DNA from: Clostridiales bacterium
GTDB taxonomy: Bacteria; Bacillota; Clostridia; Lachnospirales; Lachnospiraceae
DNA: 58,984 nt
Reading direction: 5' to 3'
Assembly (NCBI GenBank): GCA_012519695.1
Contig: JAAYPT010000107.1
Location: 1-58,984, forward strand
Shown: positions 16,458 through 25,149 of the stretch, piece by piece
Position numbering within the stretch: position 1 is the stretch's first letter
How the letters are laid out: the number at the start of each line of letters is the position of its first letter
The notes under the pieces: model-generated
Told to the model about the DNA's origin: nothing
The model's database searches: none
What the model saw: the letters and a program-made list of their open reading frames with translations, nothing else
Made by a program: the position numbers and the translations under genes

Positions 16458-19112
16458 GTGAAAAAATATGGAGTAAATGAATTGCGTAGAATGTATTTGG
16501 AATTTTTTGAAAGCAAAGATCATCTCGCAATGAAAAGTTTTTCACTTGTACCGCATAATGATAACAGTTTGTTATTAATTAATGCAGGAATGGCACCTTT
16601 AAAGCCATATTTTACAGGTCAGGAGATACCACCAAAGAGACGTGTAACTACATGTCAGAAGTGTATCAGAACCGGAGATATTGAAAATGTAGGAAAGACA
16701 GCAAGACATCTTACCTTCTTTGAAATGCTTGGAAACTTTTCCTTTGGAGATTATTTTAAGCATGAGGCAATTGCCTGGTCTTGGGAGTTCCTTACCAAAG
16801 TGGTAGGTATGGAGCCGGAACGTTTATATCCATCTATTTATGGAGAAGACGAAGAAGCATTTGAAATCTGGACAAAGGAAATCGGAGTACCGGCTGAGAA
16901 AATCACACGTTTCTATCGTGATGAAAACGGAGAGTGTGATAACTTCTGGGAGCATGGTGCAGGCCCTTGTGGTCCATGTTCCGAGATTTATTATGACCGT
17001 GGAGAAAAATACGGCTGTGGTAGTCCGGATTGTAAAGTTGGTTGCGAATGTGACCGTTTCATGGAAGTTTGGAATAACGTATTTACTCAGTTTAATGGTG
17101 ATGGTCATGGACATTATGAAGAACTTGCAAATAAAAATATTGATACCGGTATGGGATTGGAACGTCTTGCAGTAGTAGTACAGGATGTTGGTTCTGTTTT
17201 TGATATTGATACGATGAAGGCAATTCGTGATAAAGTCTGTGCAATCAGTGGCAAGGCTTATCAGGTAGACGCAATGGATGATGTTTCCATTCGTTTGATT
17301 ACAGATCATATTCGTTCTACTACCTTTATGATTTCTGACGGAATTATGCCATCCAATGAAGGAAGAGGATATGTACTGCGTCGTTTGATTCGTCGTGCAG
17401 CACGTCACGGAAGATTATTGGGCATTAATGGTAAATTCTTAGCAGACTTAAGTGCAACAGTTATCGCAGAAAGTAAGGACGGATATCCAGAGTTAGAAGA
17501 AAAGAAAGAGTTTATTTTCAAGGTATTATCTCAGGAAGAAGAAAAGTTTGACAAGACCATTGATCAGGGACTTTCCATTCTCTCTGAAATGCAGGAAGAA
17601 TTGAAAAAGACAGGAGCAAAAGTGCTGTCAGGAGAAAATGCATTTAAGCTCTATGATACTTATGGATTCCCTATGGATTTAACACAGGAAATCTTAGAAG
17701 AACAAGGATTTACCATTGATGAAGAAGGTTTCCAAAAGTGCATGGACGAGCAGAGAAATAAAGCAAGAAGTGCAAGAAAAGAAACCAACTACATGGGAGC
17801 AGATGCAACGGTTTACGATGAAATCGATACAGCAATCACTTCCGAGTTTGTAGGCTATGATAGATTAACACATACTTCTAAAATCAGTGTACTTACAACT
17901 GAAACAGAGTTGACAGAGGCTTTATCTGACGGAGATAAGGGAACCATTATTGTAGATGAGACACCATTCTATGCTACCATGGGTGGTCAGAATGCCGATA
18001 CAGGTGTGATTCGTGCCGGAGAAAGCGAATTTAAGGTAGAAGATACCATTCATTTGCGTGGTGGAAGAATCGGACATGTTGGAACTGTAACTAAGGGAAT
18101 GTTTAAAGTAGGAGATAGTGTAGAACTTTCCGTAGATGCAGAAAAACGTGCTTTGATTGGAAGAAACCACAGTGCAACACATTTACTTCAGCGTGCTCTT
18201 CGTGAAGTATTGGGAAGTCATGTAGAACAGCATGGTTCTGATGTAAACGAAGACAGATTGCGTTTCGACTTTTCACATTTTGCAGCAGTGACTCCAGAAG
18301 AAATTGCACAGGTAGAAAAGATTGTAAATGCCAAGATTGCAGAGGCTATTCCGGTTGTTACAGAGGTTATGTCCTTAGAGGAAGCGAAGAAAACAGGAGC
18401 AATGGCACTGTTTGGTGAAAAATACGGAGAAAGTGTTCGCGTTGTAAAAATGGGTGATTTCTCCATAGAACTTTGTGGTGGTACTCATGTGGCAAATACA
18501 GGAAGTATCGGAGCATTTAAGATTATTTCTGAGTCCGGTGTAGCAGCAGGTGTAAGACGTATTGAAGCTTTAACTTCAAAAGCTGTATTTGAATATTATG
18601 ACAAATTAGAAGAAACAATAAATGAAGCAGCTAAGATTGCTAAGACGAATCCGGCAGGATTGGTAGAAAAATTAGAGCATTTAGTAGCAGAAATGAAAGA
18701 ACTTCAAAGCGAAAATGAATCCTTAAAGAGCAAGGTTGCAAAAGATGCACTTGGTGATGTTATGAATCAGGTTGTAGAAGTAAATGGTGTAAAACTTCTT
18801 GCTGCAAGTGTATCTGGTGTAGATATGAATGGACTGCGTGATTTGGGTGACCAGTTAAAAGAAAAACTTGGCGAGGGTGTTGTTGTATTAGCATCTGATT
18901 TAGAAGGAAAAGTAAATCTGGTAGCTATGGCAACAGATGACGCTATGAAGAAAGGTGCTCATGCAGGTAACTTAATCAAAGCCATTGCAGGAAAAGTCGG
19001 TGGTGGCGGCGGTGGACGTCCAAACATGGCACAGGCTGGAGGTAAGAATCCGGCAGGTATTCCGGACGCTATTGCTGAGGCAAAAGTAGCATTAGAAGGA
19101 CAGATAAAATAA
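16458..19112 (+). CDS. alaS: Alanyl-tRNA synthetase
   Basis: 884 aa, normal length. Class II catalytic core at the N-terminus (NELRRMYLEFFESKDH, PLKPYFTG), editing domain with zinc ligands HSATH and CGGTH, and a C-terminal DHHA1 domain ending in a glycine-rich KVGGGGGGRPNMAQAGG. GTG 16458 is preferred: GGAGGA ends 7 bases upstream and the protein then starts MKKYGVNELRR. An in-frame TTG 16443 lies within the ribosome binding site. Confidence 0.97.
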   Translation: MKKYGVNELRRMYLEFFESKDHLAMKSFSLVPHNDNSLLLINAGMAPLKPYFTGQEIPPKRRVTTCQKCIRTGDIENVGKTARHLTFFEMLGNFSFGDYFKHEAIAWSWEFLTKVVGMEPERLYPSIYGEDEEAFEIWTKEIGVPAEKITRFYRDENGECDNFWEHGAGPCGPCSEIYYDRGEKYGCGSPDCKVGCECDRFMEVWNNVFTQFNGDGHGHYEELANKNIDTGMGLERLAVVVQDVGSVFDIDTMKAIRDKVCAISGKAYQVDAMDDVSIRLITDHIRSTTFMISDGIMPSNEGRGYVLRRLIRRAARHGRLLGINGKFLADLSATVIAESKDGYPELEEKKEFIFKVLSQEEEKFDKTIDQGLSILSEMQEELKKTGAKVLSGENAFKLYDTYGFPMDLTQEILEEQGFTIDEEGFQKCMDEQRNKARSARKETNYMGADATVYDEIDTAITSEFVGYDRLTHTSKISVLTTETELTEALSDGDKGTIIVDETPFYATMGGQNADTGVIRAGESEFKVEDTIHLRGGRIGHVGTVTKGMFKVGDSVELSVDAEKRALIGRNHSATHLLQRALREVLGSHVEQHGSDVNEDRLRFDFSHFAAVTPEEIAQVEKIVNAKIAEAIPVVTEVMSLEEAKKTGAMALFGEKYGESVRVVKMGDFSIELCGGTHVANTGSIGAFKIISESGVAAGVRRIEALTSKAVFEYYDKLEETINEAAKIAKTNPAGLVEKLEHLVAEMKELQSENESLKSKVAKDALGDVMNQVVEVNGVKLLAASVSGVDMNGLRDLGDQLKEKLGEGVVVLASDLEGKVNLVAMATDDAMKKGAHAGNLIKAIAGKVGGGGGGRPNMAQAGGKNPAGIPDAIAEAKVALEGQIK

Positions 19113-19138
19113 TTTCCGAAATATTTTTATGAAAGGTA

Positions 19139-19166
19139 TTGACTTACGGGAAATATCTGCTAAAAT
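19139..19166 (+). promoter_or_regulatory. Promoter of rpsU
   Basis: TTGACT (19139-19144) and TAAAAT (19161-19166), 16-base spacing, between alaS and rpsU. Confidence 0.65.
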
Positions 19167-19245
19167 AATTGTTAGTGCAATAAAATATTACCCAAACAGT
19201 TGAATATGCACAATACGCAACTGGAGGGAGGTTAGGTGTGAGACT

Positions 19246-19422
19246 ATGTCAAATGTAATCGTTAAAGAAAACGAAACTTTGGATAGCGCTTTACGCAGAT
19301 TTAAAAGAAACTGTGCGAAAGCAGGGATTCAGCAGGAAATTCGTAAGAGAGAACATTACGAAAAACCAAGCGTAAGACGTAAGAAAAAATCCGAAGCAGC
19401 TAGAAAGCGTAAATATAATTAA
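19246..19422 (+). CDS. rpsU: 30S ribosomal protein S21
   Basis: 58 aa, basic. [20 protein letters not shown] and the C-terminal [14 protein letters not shown] are the S21 family pattern. It has its own promoter and terminator. Two upstream purine-rich ribosome binding sites (GGAGGGAGG, about 19222-19231) lie farther than usual from ATG 19246. Confidence 0.95.
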   Translation: MSNVIVKENETLDSALRRFKRNCAKAGIQQEIRKREHYEKPSVRRKKKSEAARKRKYN

Positions 19423-19431
19423 TTGTGTAAA

Positions 19432-19463
19432 AAGACCATCACAGGAATGTGGTGGTCTTTTTT
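19432..19463 (+). terminator. Intrinsic terminator after rpsU
   Basis: AAGACCATCACA pairs with TGTGGTGGTCTT (one G-U pair) around GGAA, followed by TTTT. Confidence 0.85.
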
Positions 19464-19498
19464 ATGCAATAGGAATTGCATAAAAAATGCTCCGCTAA
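19464..19498. repeat. Intergenic repeat copy
   Basis: ATGCAATAGGAATTGCAT forms a short imperfect palindrome followed by AAAAAATGCTCCGCTAAGG. It resembles the sequence at 5337-5390 in both the palindrome and the GCTCYGCTAA tail. Confidence 0.45.
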
Positions 19499-19540
19499 GG
19501 ATATATCATTTCATTAACAAAATTTTCTTTTCAAATCTCA

Positions 19541-19570
19541 GGAATATTCTTTCTAAAATTCTCATATATA
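19541..19570 (+). promoter_or_regulatory. SigE-type promoter of the spoIIIA operon
   Basis: GGAATATT (19541-19548) and CATATATA (19563-19570) with 14-base spacing match the known SigE consensus (about GKATATT, N13-15, CATACAMT). The leader to the spoIIIAA start would be about 25-30 bases. SigE control is what is known for this operon in Bacillus and Clostridium. Confidence 0.75.
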
Positions 19571-19601
19571 TGAAATCAGGTGTAGGGAAGGAGGACAACT
19601 T

Positions 19602-20540
19602 ATGGAGGAAATAATCAATGTATTTCCAAAACCACTTCAACATTTGTGTAAGAAAAGTTTTCAAAAGGAAATAGAACCGGAAGAAATAAGGCTTCGGATA
19701 GGACAGCCCGTGATGATAATTGGAAAAGCCCAGGAGTATTTCTGGAATGTGGAAATGAATGTGCTGGAAACGCGGGAAAAAGAAGCCTATCGTTGGAAGG
19801 AAGAAGATATGCGAGAAACGCTTTCTCATATGAGTCAGTATTCCATGTATGCCTTAGAAGAAGAAATTCGAAGAGGATTTTTTACCATGGAGGGAGGACA
19901 TCGTGTTGGAATTGTAGGAAAAACCGTATGTGAACAGGGAAAAATCACAGCCATGCGTAACATCAGTGGTCTGAATATACGAGTTGCACGAGAAAAACCA
20001 GGTTGTGCAAAAAAGATACTTTCCTATATGAGAAAGGGAGAAGAGATACATAATACATTGATTTTGTCGCCACCGGGAATTGGAAAGACCACAATGTTAC
20101 GAGATTGTATTCGAACCTTGTCAAACGGTGATGAAAAAATAGCGGGGAAAAAAGTAGGAGTAGTAGATGAGCGAAGTGAGATAGCAGCGTCTTTTCAGGG
20201 AATTCCTCAAAACGATTTGGGAATTCGCACCGATGTATTGGATTGTTGTCCAAAGGCAGAGGGAATGCGGTTATTGCTGCGCAGTATGTCTCCGCAGATT
20301 ATCGCGGTAGATGAATTGGGAGGACAGGAAGATTATCAGGCAGTAGAGGAAGTATTGCATTGTGGGTGTAGAATCCTTGGAACTATGCATGTAGGAAGTA
20401 TCGATGAGTTAAAAGAAAAAGTATATTTATCCGAGTGGTTAAAAAGAGGAGTTTTTGAACGATTTGTATTTTTAAAAAGAACTTTAGAAGGGGAACGGGA
20501 ATTTGAAGTATATGATGAGGCGTTGAGACAACTATGTTAA
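19602..20540 (+). CDS. spoIIIAA: Stage III sporulation protein AA (ATPase)
   Basis: 312 aa. Secretion-type ATPase of the SpoIIIA-SpoIIQ feeding-tube complex in the mother-cell membrane around the forespore. Walker A PPGIGKTT (about residues 151-158) and Walker B IIAVDELG are visible. AAGGAGG precedes ATG 19602. First of eight consecutive genes, overlapping spoIIIAB by 7 bases. Confidence 0.95.
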   Translation: MEEIINVFPKPLQHLCKKSFQKEIEPEEIRLRIGQPVMIIGKAQEYFWNVEMNVLETREKEAYRWKEEDMRETLSHMSQYSMYALEEEIRRGFFTMEGGHRVGIVGKTVCEQGKITAMRNISGLNIRVAREKPGCAKKILSYMRKGEEIHNTLILSPPGIGKTTMLRDCIRTLSNGDEKIAGKKVGVVDERSEIAASFQGIPQNDLGIRTDVLDCCPKAEGMRLLLRSMSPQIIAVDELGGQEDYQAVEEVLHCGCRILGTMHVGSIDELKEKVYLSEWLKRGVFERFVFLKRTLEGEREFEVYDEALRQLC

Positions 20541-21049
20541 AAATTGCAGGTGGAATCATTGTGCTTGTGGCAGCTGCCTTTTACGGGTGGCGGTTATCCA
20601 TGGAGCAACAGGAACATTTAGAACAGTTATTGGCAATGAAAGAAATGTTTTTAATGTTAGAAGGGGAGATTTCTTATACAAAAACACCTCTTAGAGAAGC
20701 ATTTGTACGCATTGCAACTCAAAACAAAGAGCCCTTTGCAGGATTTTTAAAGAAGGCAGCAGAAGGTCTTTTAGAAAATCGAAAAAGTATGGGAGACTAT
20801 TGGAGAAGTCTGGTAGAACAAGAAAAAAATCGATTTTTATTTTCCAAAGAAGAACGGGAATTATTAAAAAGAGCAGGAGAAAATTTTGGGTATCTGGATG
20901 GACAGATGCAGTTGAAAAATTTGGAGTTATATATTGGACAGGCAGAAGTGATGATAGAGCAGTTTCAAAAGGAGTTAAAAGAGAAACAGAAACTTGCCCA
21001 GACATTAAGTGTGATGTGCGGGTTATTTGTGATTATTCTGCTGTTATAG
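20534..21049 (+). CDS. spoIIIAB: Stage III sporulation protein AB
   Basis: 171 aa. N-terminal membrane helix (about 2-18), long helical region with the characteristic EGEISYTKTPLREAF, and a C-terminal hydrophobic segment (about 155-171). This is the GspF-like component of the SpoIIIA complex. Overlaps spoIIIAA. Confidence 0.93.
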   Translation: MLKIAGGIIVLVAAAFYGWRLSMEQQEHLEQLLAMKEMFLMLEGEISYTKTPLREAFVRIATQNKEPFAGFLKKAAEGLLENRKSMGDYWRSLVEQEKNRFLFSKEERELLKRAGENFGYLDGQMQLKNLELYIGQAEVMIEQFQKELKEKQKLAQTLSVMCGLFVIILLL

Positions 21050-21062
21050 ACACGGAGGAACA

Positions 21063-21257
21063 ATGAGTATCAGTTTAATCTTTAAAATTGCGGCAGTAGG
21101 AATTTTAGTTACCGTACTAAGTCAGGTATTAAAACATAGTGGGCGGGAAGAACATGCATTTCTTACCAGTCTGGCAGGACTTTTGATTGTATTATTTTGG
21201 ATTGTGCCCTACATATATGATTTATTTGAAACTATGAAAAATCTTTTCGCATTGTAG
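21063..21257 (+). CDS. spoIIIAC: Stage III sporulation protein AC
   Basis: 64 aa, two transmembrane helices, typical size. Starts MSISLIFKIAAVGILV with a VLKHSGREEHAF loop as in other SpoIIIAC proteins. Membrane part of the SpoIIIA channel. Confidence 0.93.
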   Translation: MSISLIFKIAAVGILVTVLSQVLKHSGREEHAFLTSLAGLLIVLFWIVPYIYDLFETMKNLFAL

Positions 21258-21272
21258 CACTAGGGAGGCAAA

Positions 21273-21659
21273 ATGGACATTATAAAAATTGCAGCCCTTG
21301 GGCTTGCAGGAACTTTGCTTGGAATTATGTTAAAAGGGCAGAAAAAAGAATATGAGTTATTTATTTCCATGGGAGCCTGTCTGTGTATTTTTTATTTTAT
21401 TGTTACGAAGTTGGAAATTGTGCTATCCGTAATAAATCAGATGCAAAACTATGTAAAAATCGATGCAGGGTATGTAGGACTTCTTTTCAAAATGATAGGA
21501 ATTACATATATCGCAGAGTTTTCGGCAAATTTGTGTAAAGATGCAGGGTATCAGGCAGTTGCAGGTCAGATAGAAATGTTTGGAAAACTATCCATATTAG
21601 CAATTAGTATGCCGGTATTGTTGGTGTTATTAGAAACCGTAGGAGAATTTTTGACGTGA
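21273..21659 (+). CDS. spoIIIAD: Stage III sporulation protein AD
   Basis: 128 aa, multi-pass membrane protein with the SpoIIIAC/AD-family pattern (LLFKMIGITYIAEFSANLCKDAG). Overlaps spoIIIAE by 4 bases. Confidence 0.93.
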   Translation: MDIIKIAALGLAGTLLGIMLKGQKKEYELFISMGACLCIFYFIVTKLEIVLSVINQMQNYVKIDAGYVGLLFKMIGITYIAEFSANLCKDAGYQAVAGQIEMFGKLSILAISMPVLLVLLETVGEFLT

Positions 21660-22819
21660 AAAGATGGATGCTGGGATTAGGATTGGTGGTATTGTTAGGT
21701 GGGAATTCCATACAGGCATATGCAATGGAAGAAGACCAGGAAGAAGCTCTCACAGAGTCGGTATCAGAAGATGATACCATAGAGGAATATTTAGAACAGT
21801 TAGATTTTGATGAAGTGGATAGCATGTTAGCAGAAAAGGGAACCGGAATTACATTTGAGGGATTGGTACAAAGCATTATAGATGGAGAAGAAATAGATAA
21901 AGGAGAATTGCTAAAGAAGTTTCTGACGGTAATATTTGAAGAAGTTTTGGCATTTCGATATGACCTGTTGCAGATGATTCTGCTGTGTGTGGTATTTTCC
22001 ATTCTTTATAATTTTACCAATATATTTGAAAATCCGGCAGTAACAGAGATTAGTTTTTACATGGTATATATGTTGCTTTTGGTGCTCTTATTAAAATCCT
22101 TTTTCGTTCTAAAAGATGTGGTTTTGGTGGTGTTAGAGGACATGCTGGTATTTTTAAAATTATTAGTCCCCACCTTTTCCCTAAGTATGGTGTTTTCCGG
22201 ACAAATGACAATCGGAACGGCATTTTACGAGCTTACTTTTTTTGTAATATATGCAATTGAATGGCTGATGAATAATTTAGTTGTTCCGGCGATACAGATA
22301 TATGTAATAGTAGAAATGATGAATTATCTCACGGAGGAAGAAATGCTGTCAAAACTGACAGAGCTTATCAAAGAGGGAATAGAATGGCTGTTAAAGCTGG
22401 TATTTACCATGGTTGTAGGGATTAACGTGGTACAAAATCTCTTAACGCCGGTAATTGATAGTTTTAAGTCTAACCTGATATCCAGAACAGCCGGAATGAT
22501 ACCGGGATTGGGAACTTCCATTAATGCAGTTACAGAAATCATGGTTGGAAGTGGAATTGTAATAAAAAACGGAGTAGGAGTGGCAGCCATATTAATATTG
22601 TTGGTATTGTGTGCAGGACCGGTGATAAAAGTATGGGTAATGACATTTTTGTATCGTATGGTTGCTGCGGTTATGCAGCCCATTGCAGATAAACGAATGT
22701 TAGGTTGTATTAGTGGTGCAGGCGAAGGGGGAAGATTGCTTGGAAGAGTAACGGTAACAACCGTTGTAATGTTTTTAGTAACCATAGCAATGGTAACGGC
22801 AGCTACTACATTTCGGTGA
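21656..22819 (+). CDS. spoIIIAE: Stage III sporulation protein AE
   Basis: 387 aa. A signal-peptide-like N-terminus is followed by an acidic region (about 25-75) and about seven or eight transmembrane segments (from about 100). GTG 21656 overlaps the spoIIIAD stop. Polytopic membrane component of the SpoIIIA complex. Confidence 0.93.
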   Translation: MKRWMLGLGLVVLLGGNSIQAYAMEEDQEEALTESVSEDDTIEEYLEQLDFDEVDSMLAEKGTGITFEGLVQSIIDGEEIDKGELLKKFLTVIFEEVLAFRYDLLQMILLCVVFSILYNFTNIFENPAVTEISFYMVYMLLLVLLLKSFFVLKDVVLVVLEDMLVFLKLLVPTFSLSMVFSGQMTIGTAFYELTFFVIYAIEWLMNNLVVPAIQIYVIVEMMNYLTEEEMLSKLTELIKEGIEWLLKLVFTMVVGINVVQNLLTPVIDSFKSNLISRTAGMIPGLGTSINAVTEIMVGSGIVIKNGVGVAAILILLVLCAGPVIKVWVMTFLYRMVAAVMQPIADKRMLGCISGAGEGGRLLGRVTVTTVVMFLVTIAMVTAATTFR

Positions 22820-22866
22820 GTCGTAACACGTTAACTTACATAGCAGAAATAGGAAAGGAGCAACAT

Positions 22867-23412
22867 ATGGAGGTAGTATACGGTTGGGTAAAAAATTTAG
22901 TTTGCTTTTACATCTTTATAACGGCAGTACTACATTTGTTGCCAAAAGAAAGCTATCGAAAATATGTTCGATTCTTTACGGGACTGTTATTAGCAATATT
23001 GGTACTGACTCCGGTACTTTCCTTGTTTGGAAATCGTGAGAATCTTTATGAAAAAATAGAACAGATGGGATTTTTTCAGGAAATGGAGAATCTGAAACTG
23101 GATACCGCATATCTGGAGACATCCCAACAGAAAATTTATCAGGAGGAATATGAAAAGGCAATTTGTATGGATATAGAACAGATGGGAAAAAGACAGGAAT
23201 TACAGGCGAAAAAGGTGGAGGTAGGTCTTACGGAAGAATGTCTGGTAAAACATATTTATATAGAAACCGCATTTATATCTGAGGATTCTGCCAAACAAAA
23301 AGCAGCGTTTGCAAAAGGTGCAGAATACCCACAGGTGTATGAATTGCAAAAAGAACTGGCGAAGTTTTATCAGGTTGATGAAGAAGAAATAGAGATTGTA
23401 GTAAAAGAATAG
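22867..23412 (+). CDS. spoIIIAF: Stage III sporulation protein AF
   Basis: 181 aa from ATG 22867, which has GGAAAGGAG seven bases upstream; the longer frame from GTG 22816 has no ribosome binding site and overlaps spoIIIAE. Two N-terminal transmembrane helices (about 5-22 and 38-54) are followed by a soluble ring-building domain. Confidence 0.9.
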   Translation: MEVVYGWVKNLVCFYIFITAVLHLLPKESYRKYVRFFTGLLLAILVLTPVLSLFGNRENLYEKIEQMGFFQEMENLKLDTAYLETSQQKIYQEEYEKAICMDIEQMGKRQELQAKKVEVGLTEECLVKHIYIETAFISEDSAKQKAAFAKGAEYPQVYELQKELAKFYQVDEEEIEIVVKE

Positions 23413-23422
23413 AGGTGGAAGG

Positions 23423-23983
23423 ATGAAGTGGGAAAAGTGGAAGAAAATTCCAAAAAATCAAATATTAATCGGGGGATTGGTGGGAATATTATTACTGGTA
23501 ATTGCCATTCCCATAGACGGTGGAAAGAAAAAAACGCAGGAAATATCCACGCAGCAGACCATGACAGAGGGAGAATCACAGGAAGGAGTTTACGAAAAAA
23601 AGTTAGAACGTAGATTGACCGAAGTGTTAGAAAAAATAGATGGTGTGGGAAAGGTAGAAGTAATGATTACACTGAAAGACAATGGAGAAAGTGTAGTAGA
23701 AAAGGATGTAACCACCGGTAGTCAGAATACGCAGGAGGGAGAAGGGAGTTCTGCACGAAATACGGCAGAGAATCAGTCGCAGGAAGAAACTGTGTTTTCA
23801 GGGCAACAGGGAAGTGGGCAGCAACCCTTTATTTCAAAAGAAGTAACCCCACAAATCGAAGGAATTCTGGTAGTGGCAGAAGGAGGTGGAAATTCCGTTG
23901 TGATAAAAAATATTTCAGATGCAGTTTTAGCATTATTTCCAGTAGAAGCACATAAAATTAAGGTAGTTAAGATGAATCTTTAG
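23423..23983 (+). CDS. spoIIIAG: Stage III sporulation protein AG
   Basis: 186 aa. One N-terminal transmembrane helix (about 14-29), then a ring-building-motif domain split by a Ser/Gln/Gly-rich insert (about 95-140), with the conserved GVGKVEVMITL and IEGILVVAEGGG. In known species SpoIIIAG forms a ring in the space between the two membranes. Confidence 0.93.
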   Translation: MKWEKWKKIPKNQILIGGLVGILLLVIAIPIDGGKKKTQEISTQQTMTEGESQEGVYEKKLERRLTEVLEKIDGVGKVEVMITLKDNGESVVEKDVTTGSQNTQEGEGSSARNTAENQSQEETVFSGQQGSGQQPFISKEVTPQIEGILVVAEGGGNSVVIKNISDAVLALFPVEAHKIKVVKMNL

Positions 23984-23995
23984 GAGGGTGTTGTT

Positions 23996-24751
23996 TTGAA
24001 AAACATATTCAGGAAAAATCAGATTATTATTACAGCTCTGGCAATGATGATTGCAGTAGCAGGGTATTTGCAGTATACCGGAAGTCAGAGTGATGATAAG
24101 ATTGCAAAAGAAGCAAGTGCGGATTTAAGTGATACTACATATGAGATTTCTGACGAAGAATTTAGTGCAGATAATATCTTTACAGACACAGAAACAGGAG
24201 AAGAAACCGCGGCGCAGACAGAGGCGGCAGCACAGCCACAGGCAGAAACCCAGACGGAAGAAGCACCGTTAGGAATCCAGACCGGAGAAGACATTGCAGC
24301 TCAGAATGCAAAGGAAAAAGAGGCAGTAGAAAATCCGGGAGAAGCAGTACTTACAAGCAATACAGTGGAAAATGTAAATTTTGCGGCAGAAGTAAAATTA
24401 AATCGTGAGCAAATGCGTTCACAGAATAAGGCTACTTTATTAGAGGTAATCAATAATACTAATATTTCACAGGAACAAAAGCAAAATGCCATTGATGCAA
24501 TGGTTGCCATTACAGATATTTCAGAACGGGAAAATGCGGCAGAAATGCTGTTAGAGGCAAAAGGATTTACAGATGTTGTGGTAAGTATTACCGATGATAA
24601 TGCAGATGTGGTTCTGAATATGGGAGAGGTGACAGATGCAAAACGTGCACAGATTGAGGATATTGTAAAACGTAAGACAAATGTGAATCCGGAAAATATT
24701 ATTATTACACCAATACAGGGAGGTACATCTGGTACAGTAACACAAGAATAG
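23996..24751 (+). CDS. spoIIIAH: Stage III sporulation protein AH
   Basis: 251 aa. One N-terminal transmembrane helix (about 10-27), an Ala/Glu/Gln-rich linker (about 55-115) and a C-terminal YscJ/FliF-like domain that pairs with forespore SpoIIQ. Last gene of the operon; the start is TTG 23996 after AGGAGG. Confidence 0.93.
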   Translation: MKNIFRKNQIIITALAMMIAVAGYLQYTGSQSDDKIAKEASADLSDTTYEISDEEFSADNIFTDTETGEETAAQTEAAAQPQAETQTEEAPLGIQTGEDIAAQNAKEKEAVENPGEAVLTSNTVENVNFAAEVKLNREQMRSQNKATLLEVINNTNISQEQKQNAIDAMVAITDISERENAAEMLLEAKGFTDVVVSITDDNADVVLNMGEVTDAKRAQIEDIVKRKTNVNPENIIITPIQGGTSGTVTQE

Positions 24752-24803
24752 CTAAAAGAGAAATAAAATGTTTGATAGGAAGGTTATGCAAGAGAAAAGC
24801 GCG

Positions 24804-24829
24804 AAAGAGTCCGGTGATGCGGACTCTTT
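24804..24829 (+). terminator. Intrinsic terminator after spoIIIAH
   Basis: AAAGAGTCCG pairs perfectly with CGGACTCTTT around GTGATG. The following T run is weak. The stem is nearly the same as at 7399-7421. Confidence 0.7.
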
Positions 24830-24865
24830 ATTCTATTGTAATATCATAGGATAAAAAAGCCGGGG

Positions 24866-24894
24866 TTGAGAAGTAATAGTGGTATTGGTATAAT
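24866..24894 (+). promoter_or_regulatory. Promoter of the 24.9-kb small gene and GTPase
   Basis: TTGAGA (24866-24871) and TATAAT (24889-24894) with 17-base spacing. Confidence 0.65.
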
Positions 24895-24924
24895 TAGAAT
24901 GAAAAGTACAAGGAGAAAATGTTT

Positions 24925-25131
24925 ATGGGAAAGACAGAAAAAAACGAGAAAAAGATAAAAAAGTATTCAATATCAGGTTTAAGTATCGGAGTATGTATGG
25001 GGATTGCTTATGGAATTGTTTTTCATAACCTGGCATTGGGGCTTGGAATCGGTTTGTGTTTTGGCTCTACATTTGGTGCTGTAACACAAAAGAAAAAAGA
25101 TAGCGAAGAAAATACGAAAAAGAAAAAATAA
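24925..25131 (+). CDS. Small glycine-rich membrane protein
   Basis: 68 aa. Basic ends enclose two hydrophobic stretches rich in small residues (SIGVCMGIAYGIVF and LALGLGIGLCFGSTFGAV), a glycine-zipper-like pattern. ATG 24925 is 9 bases after AAGGAG; ATG 24919 is only 3 bases after it. Probably co-transcribed with the downstream GTPase. Function unknown. Confidence 0.6.
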   Translation: MGKTEKNEKKIKKYSISGLSIGVCMGIAYGIVFHNLALGLGIGLCFGSTFGAVTQKKKDSEENTKKKK

Positions 25132-25149
25132 AAGCGAGGAAGATACAAA

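Noticed and set aside
16824-17408. Long open frame (194 codons) antisense to alaS
   Set aside because: It has no ribosome binding site, reads as low-complexity Thr/Ile/Asn/Phe residues, and mirrors the codon pattern of alaS.
22324-22785. Open frame of 153 codons antisense to spoIIIAE
   Set aside because: Composition (Thr, Pro, Ile) is what the complement of a membrane-protein gene gives; no start signal.
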